A stretch of 64,000 nt of DNA, from NCBI RefSeq assembly GCF_017874215.1, contig NZ_JAGGLB010000008.1, forward strand, positions 124,001-188,000. The letters run 5' to 3'. Positions within the stretch are counted from its first letter, which is position 1. Each line of letters opens with the position of its first letter. Below are positions 28,549 to 37,422 of this stretch, piece after piece. The notes under the pieces are model-generated. The model was not told where the DNA came from, made no database searches, and saw only the letters and a program-made list of their open reading frames with translations. The position numbers were made by a program, and so were the translations under genes. The DNA comes from Paenibacillus eucommiae (GTDB lineage: Bacteria > Bacillota > Bacilli > Paenibacillales > NBRC-103111).

Positions 28549-29247
28549 TTAAGCTGTTGTTTGTTCACCTTGGTGAGCTTCGATAACCGCATCAGCAATT
28601 TTAGCAGTAAGTAATTTAACTGCACGAATAGCATCATCATTACCTGGAATAACATAATCGATTTCATCCGGATCACAGTTAGTATCTACGATACCAACGA
28701 TTGGAATACCAAGCTTGCGAGCTTCTGCAACTGCAATACGCTCTTTACGAGGATCGATGATGAATAAAGCGCTAGGAAGACCTCTCATTCCTTTAATACC
28801 ACCAAGGAATTTCTCTAAACGGTCTTTTTCTTTACGAAGGATGATAACTTCTTTCTTAGGAAGCAATTCGAACGTGCCGTCTTCTCCCCATTTTTCAAGA
28901 GTTTTCAAACGTTCGATACGTTTTTGAATCGTTTGGAAGTTCGTTAATGTACCACCCAACCAACGTTGGTTGATGAAGAACATACCGCAACGCGCTGCTT
29001 CTTCCGCAACGGAATCCTGCGCCTGCTTCTTAGTTCCTACAAAAAGAATCGTTCCATTGTCTGCGGATACGGATTTCACGAAGTTGTAAGCCTCATCCAC
29101 TTTTTTAACTGTTTTTTGTAAATCAATGATGTAAATGCCGTTTCTTTCAGTGAAGATGTATTTGTCCATTTTTGGATTCCAACGACGTGTCTGGTGTCCG
29201 AAATGTACCCCAGCTTCTAAAAGCTGCTTCATGGAGATAACTGCCAT
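28549..29247 (-). CDS. rpsB: 30S ribosomal protein S2
   Basis: 232 residues from ATG 29247, which has AGGAGG 7 bases upstream; the ATG two codons earlier is too near the ribosome site. Signatures [43 protein letters not shown] and the Asp-rich [20 protein letters not shown] are clear. Starts the translation-factor cluster rpsB-tsf. No terminator is visible between the motility operon and this gene, so read-through is possible in addition to its own promoter. Confidence 0.98.
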   Translation of the reverse strand: MAVISMKQLLEAGVHFGHQTRRWNPKMDKYIFTERNGIYIIDLQKTVKKVDEAYNFVKSVSADNGTILFVGTKKQAQDSVAEEAARCGMFFINQRWLGGTLTNFQTIQKRIERLKTLEKWGEDGTFELLPKKEVIILRKEKDRLEKFLGGIKGMRGLPSALFIIDPRKERIAVAEARKLGIPIVGIVDTNCDPDEIDYVIPGNDDAIRAVKLLTAKIADAVIEAHQGEQTTA

Positions 29248-29300
29248 CTCCATCCCTCCTCTATATTGGTTTTTTTGTGTTACCCTCCGGCGTTCGCACC

Positions 29301-29339
29301 TTCATATAGAACTTATCACAATAAGCAACCTTATATGAA
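29301..29339 (-). promoter_or_regulatory. Structured rpsB leader hairpin
   Basis: Outer 8-bp stem TTCATATA / TATATGAA (29301-29308 with 29332-29339) encloses CTTAT-CACA-ATAAG (29312-29325, plus strand). It sits in the middle of the inferred leader of roughly 120 bases. No U tract follows, so it is not a terminator. Autoregulation by S2 is a guess. Confidence 0.45.
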
Positions 29340-29371
29340 TTGAACGACGTGTGATTTTAACACCGAGAATA

Positions 29372-29400
29372 AATATACCATAACTCGCATAGGGATGCAA
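29372..29400 (-). promoter_or_regulatory. Sigma-A promoter of rpsB-tsf
   Basis: Minus strand TTGCAT (29395-29400), 17-base spacer, extended -10 TGGTATATT with TATATT at 29372-29377. Predicted transcript start near 29365. Confidence 0.65.
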
Positions 29401-29467
29401 CAATTTGCTCGCAATGCATTTGAATGCTTGAACAAAAGCAGCATCAGTTAACTTCCTTCGAAATGGC

Positions 29468-29971
29468 TTACTGGTCACTCGTGAGAATATCAATAATTTG
29501 CTGGATATCTAGCTCGCCTTCAAATCTATGGAAACCTACCTGCATTTTGCGAGTGGCATTTTGCTTCACTAACTCTTTTTCCAAAGCACTACGGTCTTTG
29601 ACAATGCCAGCTTTGTACAGCAGCTCGGACACATTAGATGCTACCAAATCAGGCTGTATATACAGAATGGTGCTCTTGGCAGCAGACGATGGAGCTGGAC
29701 TCCCAACTGCCAGCTTGTCCTTTTCTTCCTTAAGCTTCTTCTGCAGCTCTCTGTCCAATTCAGCTTGCGTATATACCTTCTCGCCTTTTTCAAAAACCTG
29801 AAACGACTTGGAAGCTTCGGCTTTCAAGCTGATCGGATCCCACTCACTGATAGCAGCGGGCTTTGTTGTCTGAGAAGTGACATTTATGGAATAAGCCATT
29901 AGCTGCAGCAAGGTTGCCCCTACAATAAGTCCGACTCCCATTCCGTACAAGTAGCTTTTATTTCTAAGCAT
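29468..29971 (-). CDS. Membrane-anchored protein with MltG/YceG-like N-domain pattern
   Basis: 167 residues, function unknown. One membrane segment at about residues 9-27, then a charged linker (QAELDRELQKKLKEEKDKL, about 68-86), and a C-terminal domain (about 100-167). That domain reads LYIQPDLVASNVSELLYKAG then GFHRFEGELDIQQIIDIL, resembling the LysM-like N-domain of endolytic transglycosylase MltG (binding to G-x-s-x-x-I-a-x-x-L then G-x-Y). The catalytic lytic domain is absent. ATG has AGGAGG 9 bases upstream and overlaps the upstream gene by 8 bases, so it closes the motility operon. Confidence 0.75.
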   Translation of the reverse strand: MLRNKSYLYGMGVGLIVGATLLQLMAYSINVTSQTTKPAAISEWDPISLKAEASKSFQVFEKGEKVYTQAELDRELQKKLKEEKDKLAVGSPAPSSAAKSTILYIQPDLVASNVSELLYKAGIVKDRSALEKELVKQNATRKMQVGFHRFEGELDIQQIIDILTSDQ

Positions 29972-30584
29972 GGGGCCGTTCCTCCTGTCTGGAGAGCTGT
30001 ATAATCAGATTAACTTCTCCTTTATTCATGCCCAGCTTCTTGGCGATAGCCTCTACCCCTCTGCCTTGATCATACAATTGGAAGAGATCCGCATATCTAG
30101 CCTTCATGCTGAGCCCCGAATAGACCGGTGATTTCGCAGCTCCAGAGACTTCTTCCCCAGTTTCTTGCACAGAAGTAGAAGCGAGGGATTCTGTGGCGGC
30201 TATGGCCGCCTTGCTTAAGCCAGGCTCCCTATTCAGCTCAATAAGCTCCGAATTTTGTAAATTCGCAGCCGCTGCTGTTTCCTTTGAAATGTGAATTTTA
30301 TTTAGCTCATGCGAAAGATCGCCTTTTTGCTTCTCAAGCTGCTCCATCCTGCTCACAAGCTTAGCTAATTCAGCTTCATAATCCTGCTTGGTTCTGGCGA
30401 ATACATCCAGGATCGTTTTATTCTGCTCATCCATTTCGGCCGCAAAATGCTCGATGGTATCTTCAATTTCTTGAACGACCGTGTTCTTCGGAGCGGCTGC
30501 TTCTTTTTTGGGTAAAAGGCGCGCATATACGATCACTACCAAACCAAGCAGCACGATATACATCCAAGAATTCACAGTTGACAA
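29964..30584 (-). CDS. SwrB-like membrane protein of the motility operon
   Basis: About 206 residues. N-terminal membrane helix (WMYIVLLGLVVIVYARLL), then a coiled-coil stretch (about 40-95), an Ala/Ser/Glu-rich linker, and a C-terminal helix-turn-helix-like motif GVEAIAKKLGMNKGEVNLII. The layout and position (between sigD and rpsB) match SwrB of B. subtilis, which promotes flagellar type III export activation and swarming; sequence similarity is limited to the ends. Start uncertain: TTG at 30584 is 9 bases after GGGAG, and TTG at 30590 is closer. Confidence 0.7.
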   Translation of the reverse strand: MSTVNSWMYIVLLGLVVIVYARLLPKKEAAAPKNTVVQEIEDTIEHFAAEMDEQNKTILDVFARTKQDYEAELAKLVSRMEQLEKQKGDLSHELNKIHISKETAAAANLQNSELIELNREPGLSKAAIAATESLASTSVQETGEEVSGAAKSPVYSGLSMKARYADLFQLYDQGRGVEAIAKKLGMNKGEVNLIIQLSRQEERPHA

Positions 30585-30641
30585 AGACAACGACTCCCTT
30601 TTTTCTCGGTAAGACCAAGAGCTGGTTAATATGGAACAAAC

Positions 30642-30959
30642 TCATAGCGATAAATCGATATGGTGCCCCTTATATGGATGTTCAGACTGGCCCTCAGGCT
30701 TTTCCCCGTTACTGCCAGTGCGCTTCCTATTGCTGCTCTCCTGCTTCTGCTGCTTCTCCTTCTCGGAGTCGCTTACTCCCGCAGAAGCACTTTCATCGAT
30801 TTTGCCGCTTCTCCGGCGCTGCTTTTCTGTTGACAATGCAGCCGCGTTCGCAAGAATAGATTGATCCTCCTGAGGCTTATGCGACAATTGATTTTGCATC
30901 ATACCCGCAGTATCATTTTTATGCAGTGCAAATTGCAATTCAACCGCTTTCATGCTCAT
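30642..30959 (-). CDS. Small hydrophilic protein of the motility operon, unknown function
   Basis: 105 residues, no membrane segment or known domain that I recognise. The N-terminus SMKAVELQFALHKNDTAGMM resembles small proteins found after sigD in other Firmicutes motility operons; the rest is rich in Lys, Gln, Ser and Glu and probably unstructured. ATG with AGGAG 9 bases upstream. It lies between the FapA-like gene and the SwrB-like gene, 43 bases after the former. Confidence 0.7.
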   Translation of the reverse strand: MSMKAVELQFALHKNDTAGMMQNQLSHKPQEDQSILANAAALSTEKQRRRSGKIDESASAGVSDSEKEKQQKQESSNRKRTGSNGEKPEGQSEHPYKGHHIDLSL

Positions 30960-31002
30960 AAGGAAAAACTCCTCCCGAAATATAATCCTGATTACATAGG
31001 AG

Positions 31003-32412
31003 CTAAATAGAAGGCGTCATGGAAATATCCCCGTCGTTCAAATAAAACGTCATCCTTGTCGTCGGGTCTTTAATAAACTTGGTATAGCGGCCGATCACAA
31101 TTTTGGATCCCCCGTAAATCGTAGAAATGACTTGAACCTTGGCTTTATCCGAATCCTCCAAAGATTTTTCGATCTCAAGAATACGATCCCGGATTGCATT
31201 TTGTTCTTCACTTACTTGCTTACGCGAATGATTCAGCTTGATTCTCATAGCGACTTTATCAGGAGTCAGCTGACCTGCCGCTGCAAGCTGATCCAAAAGA
31301 GATAAAGCTTTGTCGCTTTTATCCAGATTTTCCGTATGACCCTTGAGTTGATTACGCAGCTGAATCATTTCATTCCGGAGCTCGGGAAGCACTCCCACTT
31401 CGATTACTGTAGTAGTCGCCATAGAATTTCCTATCGTCCTGGCCGTAACTCTTTCGCCTGCTTGAACAATACCCCCGACTATAAGTCCCTTAGGGCCTTT
31501 GCAATTGACGGAAAGGCCTGCGCGAATGTTGGAATGCATAATACTCTGGGATACGTTAATATCTTCAGCAGCCTCAACGGTAGCATCCTGAATAAAAGAA
31601 CTTTTCACATGTTTCCCCGCTTTAATCCGCGCCTTGTTCTGCCCGACTATGCCTGCGTTAATTTCGATAGAGCCGTCTGCTTCCAATTCAGCAGCCTCTA
31701 CACCACCAGTGATCCGAATATCTCCCGCTGCACGAATCTTAAAGCCTGGAAGGATACTGCCGCGTACAACCACCGTTCCAATAAAATCAATGTTGCCGAT
31801 ATTATAATCCACATCACCATTGATTTCGTAAATCGGAAATACATTGACCTTGTCGCGGTCAGTCTTCACGACCATGCCGTCAAGAGCCGAATAAAGAGCC
31901 ATCTGCTCAGCGTCAGTCACCACATTTTTACCAATCTTGAAGCGGGCTTCCTTACCAGCTTTGGCAAAGAGCAGCTCACCGGTGACCGCTCTTCCCGGCT
32001 TGCCTTCAGTGGCTGGAAATCTTTGACCGATAAGCTGGCCTTTTCGTACATTATGCAGGGAAATCACCTGCTTGTAGTCGACTTTGCCATCTTCGAGCTC
32101 AAGCGGTTTCTTCTCAGCATGGTCCAGATCATATATATATTTAATCGTTCCATTTTGTCCTTCTTTTGGCTTATCCCCTTTGGCGATAACCACCTTCTGG
32201 AACGAAAAGGGTTTAGGATTAGCAGCTATATTTGCCAATTGCACGTGATCAATGCCATAAGAAATATAATGGGCTGCAAGCAGGTCTTCAAGCTGAGCCA
32301 TAGTCACCTTGAAGCTCTCGTCCGTATTATTGATGAATAAAAACGCCGTTAATTTATCGTCTGACAGGGAGATCGTGATGTAAAAATCCAAAGGCATGCT
32401 CCGCTCATTCAT
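31003..32412 (-). CDS. FapA family protein (DUF342)
   Basis: About 469 residues. N-terminal FapA domain (about 1-160), then a stretch of short glycine-spaced segments (about 190-330) such as GTVVVRGSILPGFKIRAAG and GGIVQAGERVTARTIG, consistent with a beta-helix-like stack, and a C-terminal coiled coil (about 345-435). FapA is linked to flagellar assembly and sugar regulation in Vibrio; the role in Firmicutes is unknown to me. ATG at 32412 has AGGTGG 7 bases upstream; an ATG two codons earlier is also possible. About 30 bases after sigD. Confidence 0.85.
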   Translation of the reverse strand: MNERSMPLDFYITISLSDDKLTAFLFINNTDESFKVTMAQLEDLLAAHYISYGIDHVQLANIAANPKPFSFQKVVIAKGDKPKEGQNGTIKYIYDLDHAEKKPLELEDGKVDYKQVISLHNVRKGQLIGQRFPATEGKPGRAVTGELLFAKAGKEARFKIGKNVVTDAEQMALYSALDGMVVKTDRDKVNVFPIYEINGDVDYNIGNIDFIGTVVVRGSILPGFKIRAAGDIRITGGVEAAELEADGSIEINAGIVGQNKARIKAGKHVKSSFIQDATVEAAEDINVSQSIMHSNIRAGLSVNCKGPKGLIVGGIVQAGERVTARTIGNSMATTTVIEVGVLPELRNEMIQLRNQLKGHTENLDKSDKALSLLDQLAAAGQLTPDKVAMRIKLNHSRKQVSEEQNAIRDRILEIEKSLEDSDKAKVQVISTIYGGSKIVIGRYTKFIKDPTTRMTFYLNDGDISMTPSI

Positions 32413-32441
32413 GGACATACCACCTTTCCAGTCTCTAGTGT

Positions 32442-33230
32442 TTATGTATCTTGGAAAAGCTGCACTTTGAATCTACTCAAGGAACCTTTTAATCTTAGAA
32501 TAGCTTTAGAGTGCAGCTGCGAAATTCGAGAGGGGGATAGATTCATAACTTCCGCGATTTCACTTAACGATAAATCTTCATAGTAAAATAAAGAAACTAC
32601 AGTTCTTTCCTTTTCGGTGAGTCGCTCGATAGCTCTTGCCAATGACTCCTGCAAGAAAAATTCATTAACCTTGTATTCCGGATTTTTGGCCTTATCATCC
32701 ACTAGCAGAGAAAGCCGGGTCTCGGAGTCTTCCTCGCGAATAGGATCATCTATGGAACAAATAGTAGTAATCGAAATATCTTGAAGCATTTGCTGAAATT
32801 CCCGCTCGCTGATTTGCAGATAAGCACTTATTTCCTCATCAGTAACCGAGCGCAAATACAATTGCTCCAGCTTCTGATAAGCTTCTTCCAGTTTCTTGGC
32901 TTTCTCCCGGACAGACCTTGGAACCCAATCTCCCTGCCTGAGCCCATCGATGATGGCACCCCGAATACGCCAAGAGGCATAGGTCTCAAATTGAAGTCCA
33001 CGTGCATAATCAAATTTATCGACTGCATCGATGAGTCCCATGGCTCCATAACTGGCCAGATCTTCCTTCGATACACTTTTCGGGAGACCAATGGCCATTC
33101 GGCCAGAGACATAATCGACAAGCGGCAGGTAGTTTTCTATGAGTGCTTGCTTAGCCGGGACCCACCTTTCTTCCTTCCATTGCTTCCAGAGTTCAATGTT
33201 GGCTAAATGGGATGGCTTTTTTTCGATCAT
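32442..33230 (-). CDS. sigD: RNA polymerase sigma factor SigD (FliA, sigma-28)
   Basis: Directs transcription of late motility genes (flagellin, motor, autolysins). 262 residues. Region 2 around LPLVDYVSGRMAIGLPKS and DLASYGAMGLIDAVDKFD, region 2.4 with FETYASWRIRGAIIDGLR, region 3 and region 4 with SLSEIAEVMNLSPSRISQLH as the -35 recognition helix. ATG with AAGGTGA about 10 bases upstream. Its cognate anti-sigma FlgM is not in this window. Confidence 0.96.
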   Translation of the reverse strand: MIEKKPSHLANIELWKQWKEERWVPAKQALIENYLPLVDYVSGRMAIGLPKSVSKEDLASYGAMGLIDAVDKFDYARGLQFETYASWRIRGAIIDGLRQGDWVPRSVREKAKKLEEAYQKLEQLYLRSVTDEEISAYLQISEREFQQMLQDISITTICSIDDPIREEDSETRLSLLVDDKAKNPEYKVNEFFLQESLARAIERLTEKERTVVSLFYYEDLSLSEIAEVMNLSPSRISQLHSKAILRLKGSLSRFKVQLFQDT

Positions 33231-33249
33231 GACTTAAGTTTCACCTTCC

Positions 33250-33681
33250 TTAGTCTTCTGACATGCGTCTGAGCGCTCCAGCCAGTTGTTCAGGGTCCAG
33301 GTTATTCTTCGTAACGAGCTTCGGTGGATTTAGCGGTGAAAAGGGCATGTCTTCTGCACCAGAAGACTGTCCCGGACTATCTAGATTTTTCTTAAGCATT
33401 TGTCTGGTAGCATCATCATCATCGGGAGTAGCAAGATCCAGTTGGGATCCGAGATGCGATTCGGCTTCATTTAAATGCTCTTCATTTAGATTCAAACCAT
33501 TGGCTGTTGTTAAAATTCCAAGCAAGAAACGAAACCCAAACGTTAAAATAAATAATATAATAAAGCTGTATAAGCTTCGCAAGCAAGTAGTTAAAAACAC
33601 ATTGTTACCGATAGAAAGCGAGAAAGTAATCAAACCTGCTAGAGACGCGGCTATCCAATTAATTTTTAGAGTTCCTACCAT
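33250..33681 (-). CDS. Membrane protein between cheD and sigD, unknown function
   Basis: About 143 residues. Two hydrophobic stretches (about residues 8-30 and 36-60) suggest two membrane helices, followed by an acidic cytoplasmic-type tail with DDDDATRQMLKKN and a closing NNLDPEQLAGALRRMSED. I do not recognise the family; B. subtilis has nothing at this position. ATG at 33681 has AAGGA 9 bases upstream; the ATG at 33687 overlaps the cheD stop but is too near that site. Confidence 0.7.
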   Translation of the reverse strand: MVGTLKINWIAASLAGLITFSLSIGNNVFLTTCLRSLYSFIILFILTFGFRFLLGILTTANGLNLNEEHLNEAESHLGSQLDLATPDDDDATRQMLKKNLDSPGQSSGAEDMPFSPLNPPKLVTKNNLDPEQLAGALRRMSED

Positions 33682-33683
33682 AG

Positions 33684-34178
33684 TCATAGTTCCTTAGATC
33701 CTAGCTGAACGCTGCGAACTAGTAATATACCAGTCTCGCAATCAAATTCGATCGTACGTCCGTAATTAGCGCCCGTATCTTCAGCTTTTACTGGAATTGA
33801 GTATTTTTTGAGCATTTCCTTACAAGATTCTACATTTCTCGGTCCAATTCTCATCGTATCATTATTCCCGGCAAAAGCAAACATTTGAGCGCCTCCAGCC
33901 AGCTTGGCTTCCAATCTTGAAAGAACAGCACCGAGCAGCTCCATCTTGGCTATCATACTAGGAATTGCCGTATCCGCATACTTCGCTATGTTCATCGCCC
34001 CTTCCCGGGCAATGGCTGAGGAAGGCAGCATTACATGAGCCATACCAGCAACCTTTGCACGGGAATCGTATAAAGTGACACCTACACAAGAACCAAGCCC
34101 TGTTGTTTTTAGCACACCTGTAACATGTGCTGTGTTAAGATCCGCCATGCCTACCTTGATGGTCTTGTCCTGGATCAT
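33684..34178 (-). CDS. cheD: Chemoreceptor glutamine deamidase CheD
   Basis: Deamidates receptor glutamines and, with CheC and CheY-P, forms the third adaptation system of B. subtilis. 164 residues. Catalytic Cys in TTGLGSCVGVTLYD and His in GMAHVMLPSS are present; RIGPRNVESCKEMLKK follows the fold. ATG overlaps the cheC TGA by four bases. Confidence 0.95.
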   Translation of the reverse strand: MIQDKTIKVGMADLNTAHVTGVLKTTGLGSCVGVTLYDSRAKVAGMAHVMLPSSAIAREGAMNIAKYADTAIPSMIAKMELLGAVLSRLEAKLAGGAQMFAFAGNNDTMRIGPRNVESCKEMLKKYSIPVKAEDTGANYGRTIEFDCETGILLVRSVQLGSKEL

Positions 34179-34795
34179 GGGCTTTCTACTCCCAGCGCAA
34201 TAAATATCTTGCTAAAGGATTCCGGGTCAGGGATAAGGAAAAAATGCCCTTGCACCTCATTTTCTCCCTCCAGAAATTTAGTATCAATGAGCAGAGCCTG
34301 ATCACCCATATGGCCAAACTGCAGCAACCCATAGCTTAAAATAGCTCCTGCCATATCAATTGCAAGTGATGGTACGGTTGGCGACATCCGTAAATGCGTG
34401 AAGTCTGCGAGTGAGGAAAGGTACGAGCCCGCAAGAATGTTGCCGATCTCATTTAATGCCGATATTTCCATCTCCGTATATTCTTCCCCATCCAGCTCTG
34501 GTATGCCAACAAGGTGCAGCAGCATCTTCCGGGCCGATTCCAGATTAAGAATAAAAAACAGGTTGCCTGGAGCATCACCGTCCACTCGAAGGAAAATAGC
34601 CATGACGACCGTCTCCGCCCCGCCTACGCTTTCGCATATTTCTTCAAATGGAAGCATTCTGACCCTCGGAACAAGCATATCGATGGGCTTATTCAGCAGA
34701 GTGGATAAAGCAGTCGCAGCATGACCTGCACCAATATTCCCTACTTCCTTAAGCACATCCATTTGAAAATCGGCTATATCTTTAAATACATCCAC
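34175..34795 (-). CDS. cheC: CheY-P phosphatase CheC
   Basis: Dephosphorylates CheY-P and is stimulated by CheD. 206 residues. Both ExxN active-site helices are intact: DVLKEVGNIGAGHAATAL (residues about 13-30) and SALNEIGNILAGSYLSSL. GTG start at 34795 shortly after cheW; the ribosome site is weak (GAGG about 10 bases upstream). CheD binding normally needs the linking strand region, which is present. Confidence 0.95.
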   Translation of the reverse strand: MDVFKDIADFQMDVLKEVGNIGAGHAATALSTLLNKPIDMLVPRVRMLPFEEICESVGGAETVVMAIFLRVDGDAPGNLFFILNLESARKMLLHLVGIPELDGEEYTEMEISALNEIGNILAGSYLSSLADFTHLRMSPTVPSLAIDMAGAILSYGLLQFGHMGDQALLIDTKFLEGENEVQGHFFLIPDPESFSKIFIALGVESP

Positions 34796-34800
34796 CTTCT

Positions 34801-35262
34801 CTAGCCCTCGATTCCTTCAAGCTGCTGAATTTCACTTTTATTAAGCACTTGCTCCAAATTAAGAAGGACTAACAGACGATTGTCTCCTACTCTGGCGATA
34901 CCCTCTAAATATTTTGCTTTTATTCCACCAACGATTTCTGGCGGTAAATCAATGTTGTCAGTGTCTATATCAATAACATCATTAGCAGCATCTACAATCA
35001 GACCCACTTCATAGTCGCCGGCAGAAACAATAATAATTCTAGTGTTCTCGTTATATTCCGCACGTTCGAGTCCAAATCTGGACCGAAGATCAATTATCGG
35101 AATAACAATTCCACGCAGATTGATGACCCCCTGGATAAAGGCTGGCGTTTTGGGAACGCGGGTCAAGGGCTGCATTCTCTCAATCGTTCTTACTTTCTCT
35201 ACTTCTACTCCATACTCTTCGCTACCAAGAGCAAATACAATTACTTTCTTTTCTTCTCCCAT
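34801..35262 (-). CDS. cheW: Chemotaxis adaptor protein CheW
   Basis: Couples CheA to the receptors. 153 residues, single CheW domain with VIVFALGSEEYGVEVEKVRTI at the start, PAFIQGVINLRGIVIPIIDL in the centre and DDRLLVLLNLEQVL-like end (here GDNRLLVLLNLEQVL). ATG with AGGAGG 8 bases upstream. Confidence 0.97.
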   Translation of the reverse strand: MGEEKKVIVFALGSEEYGVEVEKVRTIERMQPLTRVPKTPAFIQGVINLRGIVIPIIDLRSRFGLERAEYNENTRIIIVSAGDYEVGLIVDAANDVIDIDTDNIDLPPEIVGGIKAKYLEGIARVGDNRLLVLLNLEQVLNKSEIQQLEGIEG

Positions 35263-35288
35263 TGTGAAAGCCTCCTAGTTTGGAATGA

Positions 35289-37370
35289 TTACTTAATCAA
35301 TGCATTCGTATCAATAATGAGAGCAACTTGCCCATCCCCTAATATCGTCGCTCCGGAGATTGCAAATAATCCATTCAAATATTTGCCTAATGTTTTTAAA
35401 ACAATTTCCTGCTGTCCGATAAACTCATCAACCATCAAAGCAATTTGCTTTTCGCCTTTACGGACGACGACGATTTCAATTTCATTTTCATCCAGTTCGT
35501 TGTAGTCAGGAACTTCGAACAGGCTGCTAAGAGAAACTAGCGGGATGACTGTGCTGCGGTATTCAATCATTTGATTTCCATGGATCGTTCGAATCTGTTC
35601 TCTCTTGATAGACGAAGTTTCAACGATAGAGGACAAAGGTATCGCATACTTCTCGCTTCCTAGGCTTACCAGCATAGCCGAAATAATCGATAAGGTTAGA
35701 GGCAGCTGAACAGAAAACTTACTTCCCACTCCAAGCTTGGAATCCACCTGAACATGGCCGCCAAGCGTATGGATTTTCGTCTTAACTACATCCAGTCCGA
35801 CACCACGTCCGGAAATATCAGAAATTTTATCGGCGGTGCTAAATCCTGACTCAAAAAGTAACTGATACACTTCACTATCACTTAGCTTGTTAGCTTGCTC
35901 CTGCGTAACGAGTCCGTTCTTAAGAGCAGTGTTCAGTATTTTATCGCGGTTAATTCCTCTTCCATCTTCCTCGATTTCAATAAATACATGATTTCCACTG
36001 TGAAAAGCACGCAGATGTATCGTTCCCGTCTCGCTCTTGCCTACAGTAAGGCGGTCCTGGATCGGCTCGATGCCATGATCTATCGCATTGCGTAATAAAT
36101 GTACAAGCGGGTCGCCAATTTCATCGATAACCGTACGATCCAGCTCTGTCTCTGCCCCTGTAATGATTAAATCTACTTTTTTGTCTAATGATTTAGCCAA
36201 GTCTCGAATCATCCGTGGAAAACGGTTGAATACGGAGTCAACAGGCACCATGCGCAGCTTTAACACAATATTTTGCAAATCGCTGCTCACTCTGGACATA
36301 TGCTCGACAGTTTCTGTAAGATCATTACGTTTCACTTCACTAGCTAACTGCTCTAATCGGACGCGATCTATGAGCAGCTCACTAAACAGATTCATCAGTG
36401 CATCCAACCGCTCTATATCTACACGAATAGTCCGATTGGCTACCGGAGCTCCAGACGCTGTTGCAGTACCCTGCTTCGTTGGAGCCGGCTCGGCTGCTCT
36501 TACTGAAGTCTCTTGCTTCAAATCAGCAGCTTCTGCCAAAGCTGCCGCTGCCTCATTAGCTGCGGCTTCAACCTCAGCTTCAGCACTCACACCTGCGGCC
36601 ATCTCTTCCAGGGAATCCTTATCCACTGTAATAATGACAGCTGACTCAATCTCTGAAACACTCAAAATCTCTTTTTGCAGCGTCGCTTGATCCACTTTGG
36701 AAATATGAAAAACGGAAAAAGAGCGGTCAAACTTCTCTTGCTCAATATCCTGTACTGAAGGCGTTGATTTGACAACCTCGCCCATCCGTTCCAAGACATC
36801 AAACACCATATACGCTCTTGCAGCTTTCAGCACACAATCCTCACGCACTGAAACTTCTATATAAAAGACAAGAAAACCTGATTCAATGGATTGCTCAAGA
36901 ATCGATAATTGGTATTGATCAACATCAACTGCTTTTGTGGCCTCTTTCTTAGGAGCCGCTTTGGCGGCGTTCTTTTCCGTATGGCCATAATCACCAGAGA
37001 CGATCGCCTTTAGCGAAGCTACGATTTGATTGACGTCAGCTTGGCCGGTGCCTCCCTGAATAATGTCCTCAACCATAATTTCCAGAGAATCCAAGCTTTT
37101 GAAAATACAATCGATAATCGAAGAATTCATCTCCAACTTGTTATTCCGCACCAAATCAAGTACATTCTCCATCTCATGGGTCAAAGAAGCCAAGTCCTCA
37201 AACCCCATCGTTGCCGACATTCCCTTCAGCGTATGCGCTGAGCGAAAAATACTTTGGACAATCCCGATATCATTCGGATTGTTTTCCAGCATAAGCAAAT
37301 TCTCATTCATGGCCTGTAAATGCTCTTTCGATTCATCGATAAACATTGAAAGATATTGATTCAATTCCAC
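35289..37370 (-). CDS. cheA: Chemotaxis histidine kinase CheA
   Basis: Receptor-controlled kinase that phosphorylates CheY and CheB. 693 residues. P1 HPt domain with phospho-His in SAHTLKGMSATMGF (about residue 46), P2 region, Ala/Glu-rich linker (about 260-310), P3 dimerisation, P4 ATPase with N box HLLRNAIDHGIE, G1 DISGRGVGLDVVK, and P5 CheW-like domain ending IIDTNALIK. The GTG at 37370 is 7 bases after GGAGG and aligns with B. subtilis CheA (MDMNQYLDVFIDESKEHL); the GTG two codons earlier abuts the ribosome site. Confidence 0.97.
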   Translation of the reverse strand: MELNQYLSMFIDESKEHLQAMNENLLMLENNPNDIGIVQSIFRSAHTLKGMSATMGFEDLASLTHEMENVLDLVRNNKLEMNSSIIDCIFKSLDSLEIMVEDIIQGGTGQADVNQIVASLKAIVSGDYGHTEKNAAKAAPKKEATKAVDVDQYQLSILEQSIESGFLVFYIEVSVREDCVLKAARAYMVFDVLERMGEVVKSTPSVQDIEQEKFDRSFSVFHISKVDQATLQKEILSVSEIESAVIITVDKDSLEEMAAGVSAEAEVEAAANEAAAALAEAADLKQETSVRAAEPAPTKQGTATASGAPVANRTIRVDIERLDALMNLFSELLIDRVRLEQLASEVKRNDLTETVEHMSRVSSDLQNIVLKLRMVPVDSVFNRFPRMIRDLAKSLDKKVDLIITGAETELDRTVIDEIGDPLVHLLRNAIDHGIEPIQDRLTVGKSETGTIHLRAFHSGNHVFIEIEEDGRGINRDKILNTALKNGLVTQEQANKLSDSEVYQLLFESGFSTADKISDISGRGVGLDVVKTKIHTLGGHVQVDSKLGVGSKFSVQLPLTLSIISAMLVSLGSEKYAIPLSSIVETSSIKREQIRTIHGNQMIEYRSTVIPLVSLSSLFEVPDYNELDENEIEIVVVRKGEKQIALMVDEFIGQQEIVLKTLGKYLNGLFAISGATILGDGQVALIIDTNALIK

Positions 37371-37422
37371 AACCACACCTCCATTTATGGATCGTTATGT
37401 ATTCTGTTTTGAAGCAACGGAC

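Noticed and set aside
31336..32340. 334-codon plus-strand frame antisense to the FapA-like gene
   Set aside because: Lies wholly opposite a well-supported gene, with no recognisable domain and Cys/His/Asn-rich composition typical of antisense translation.
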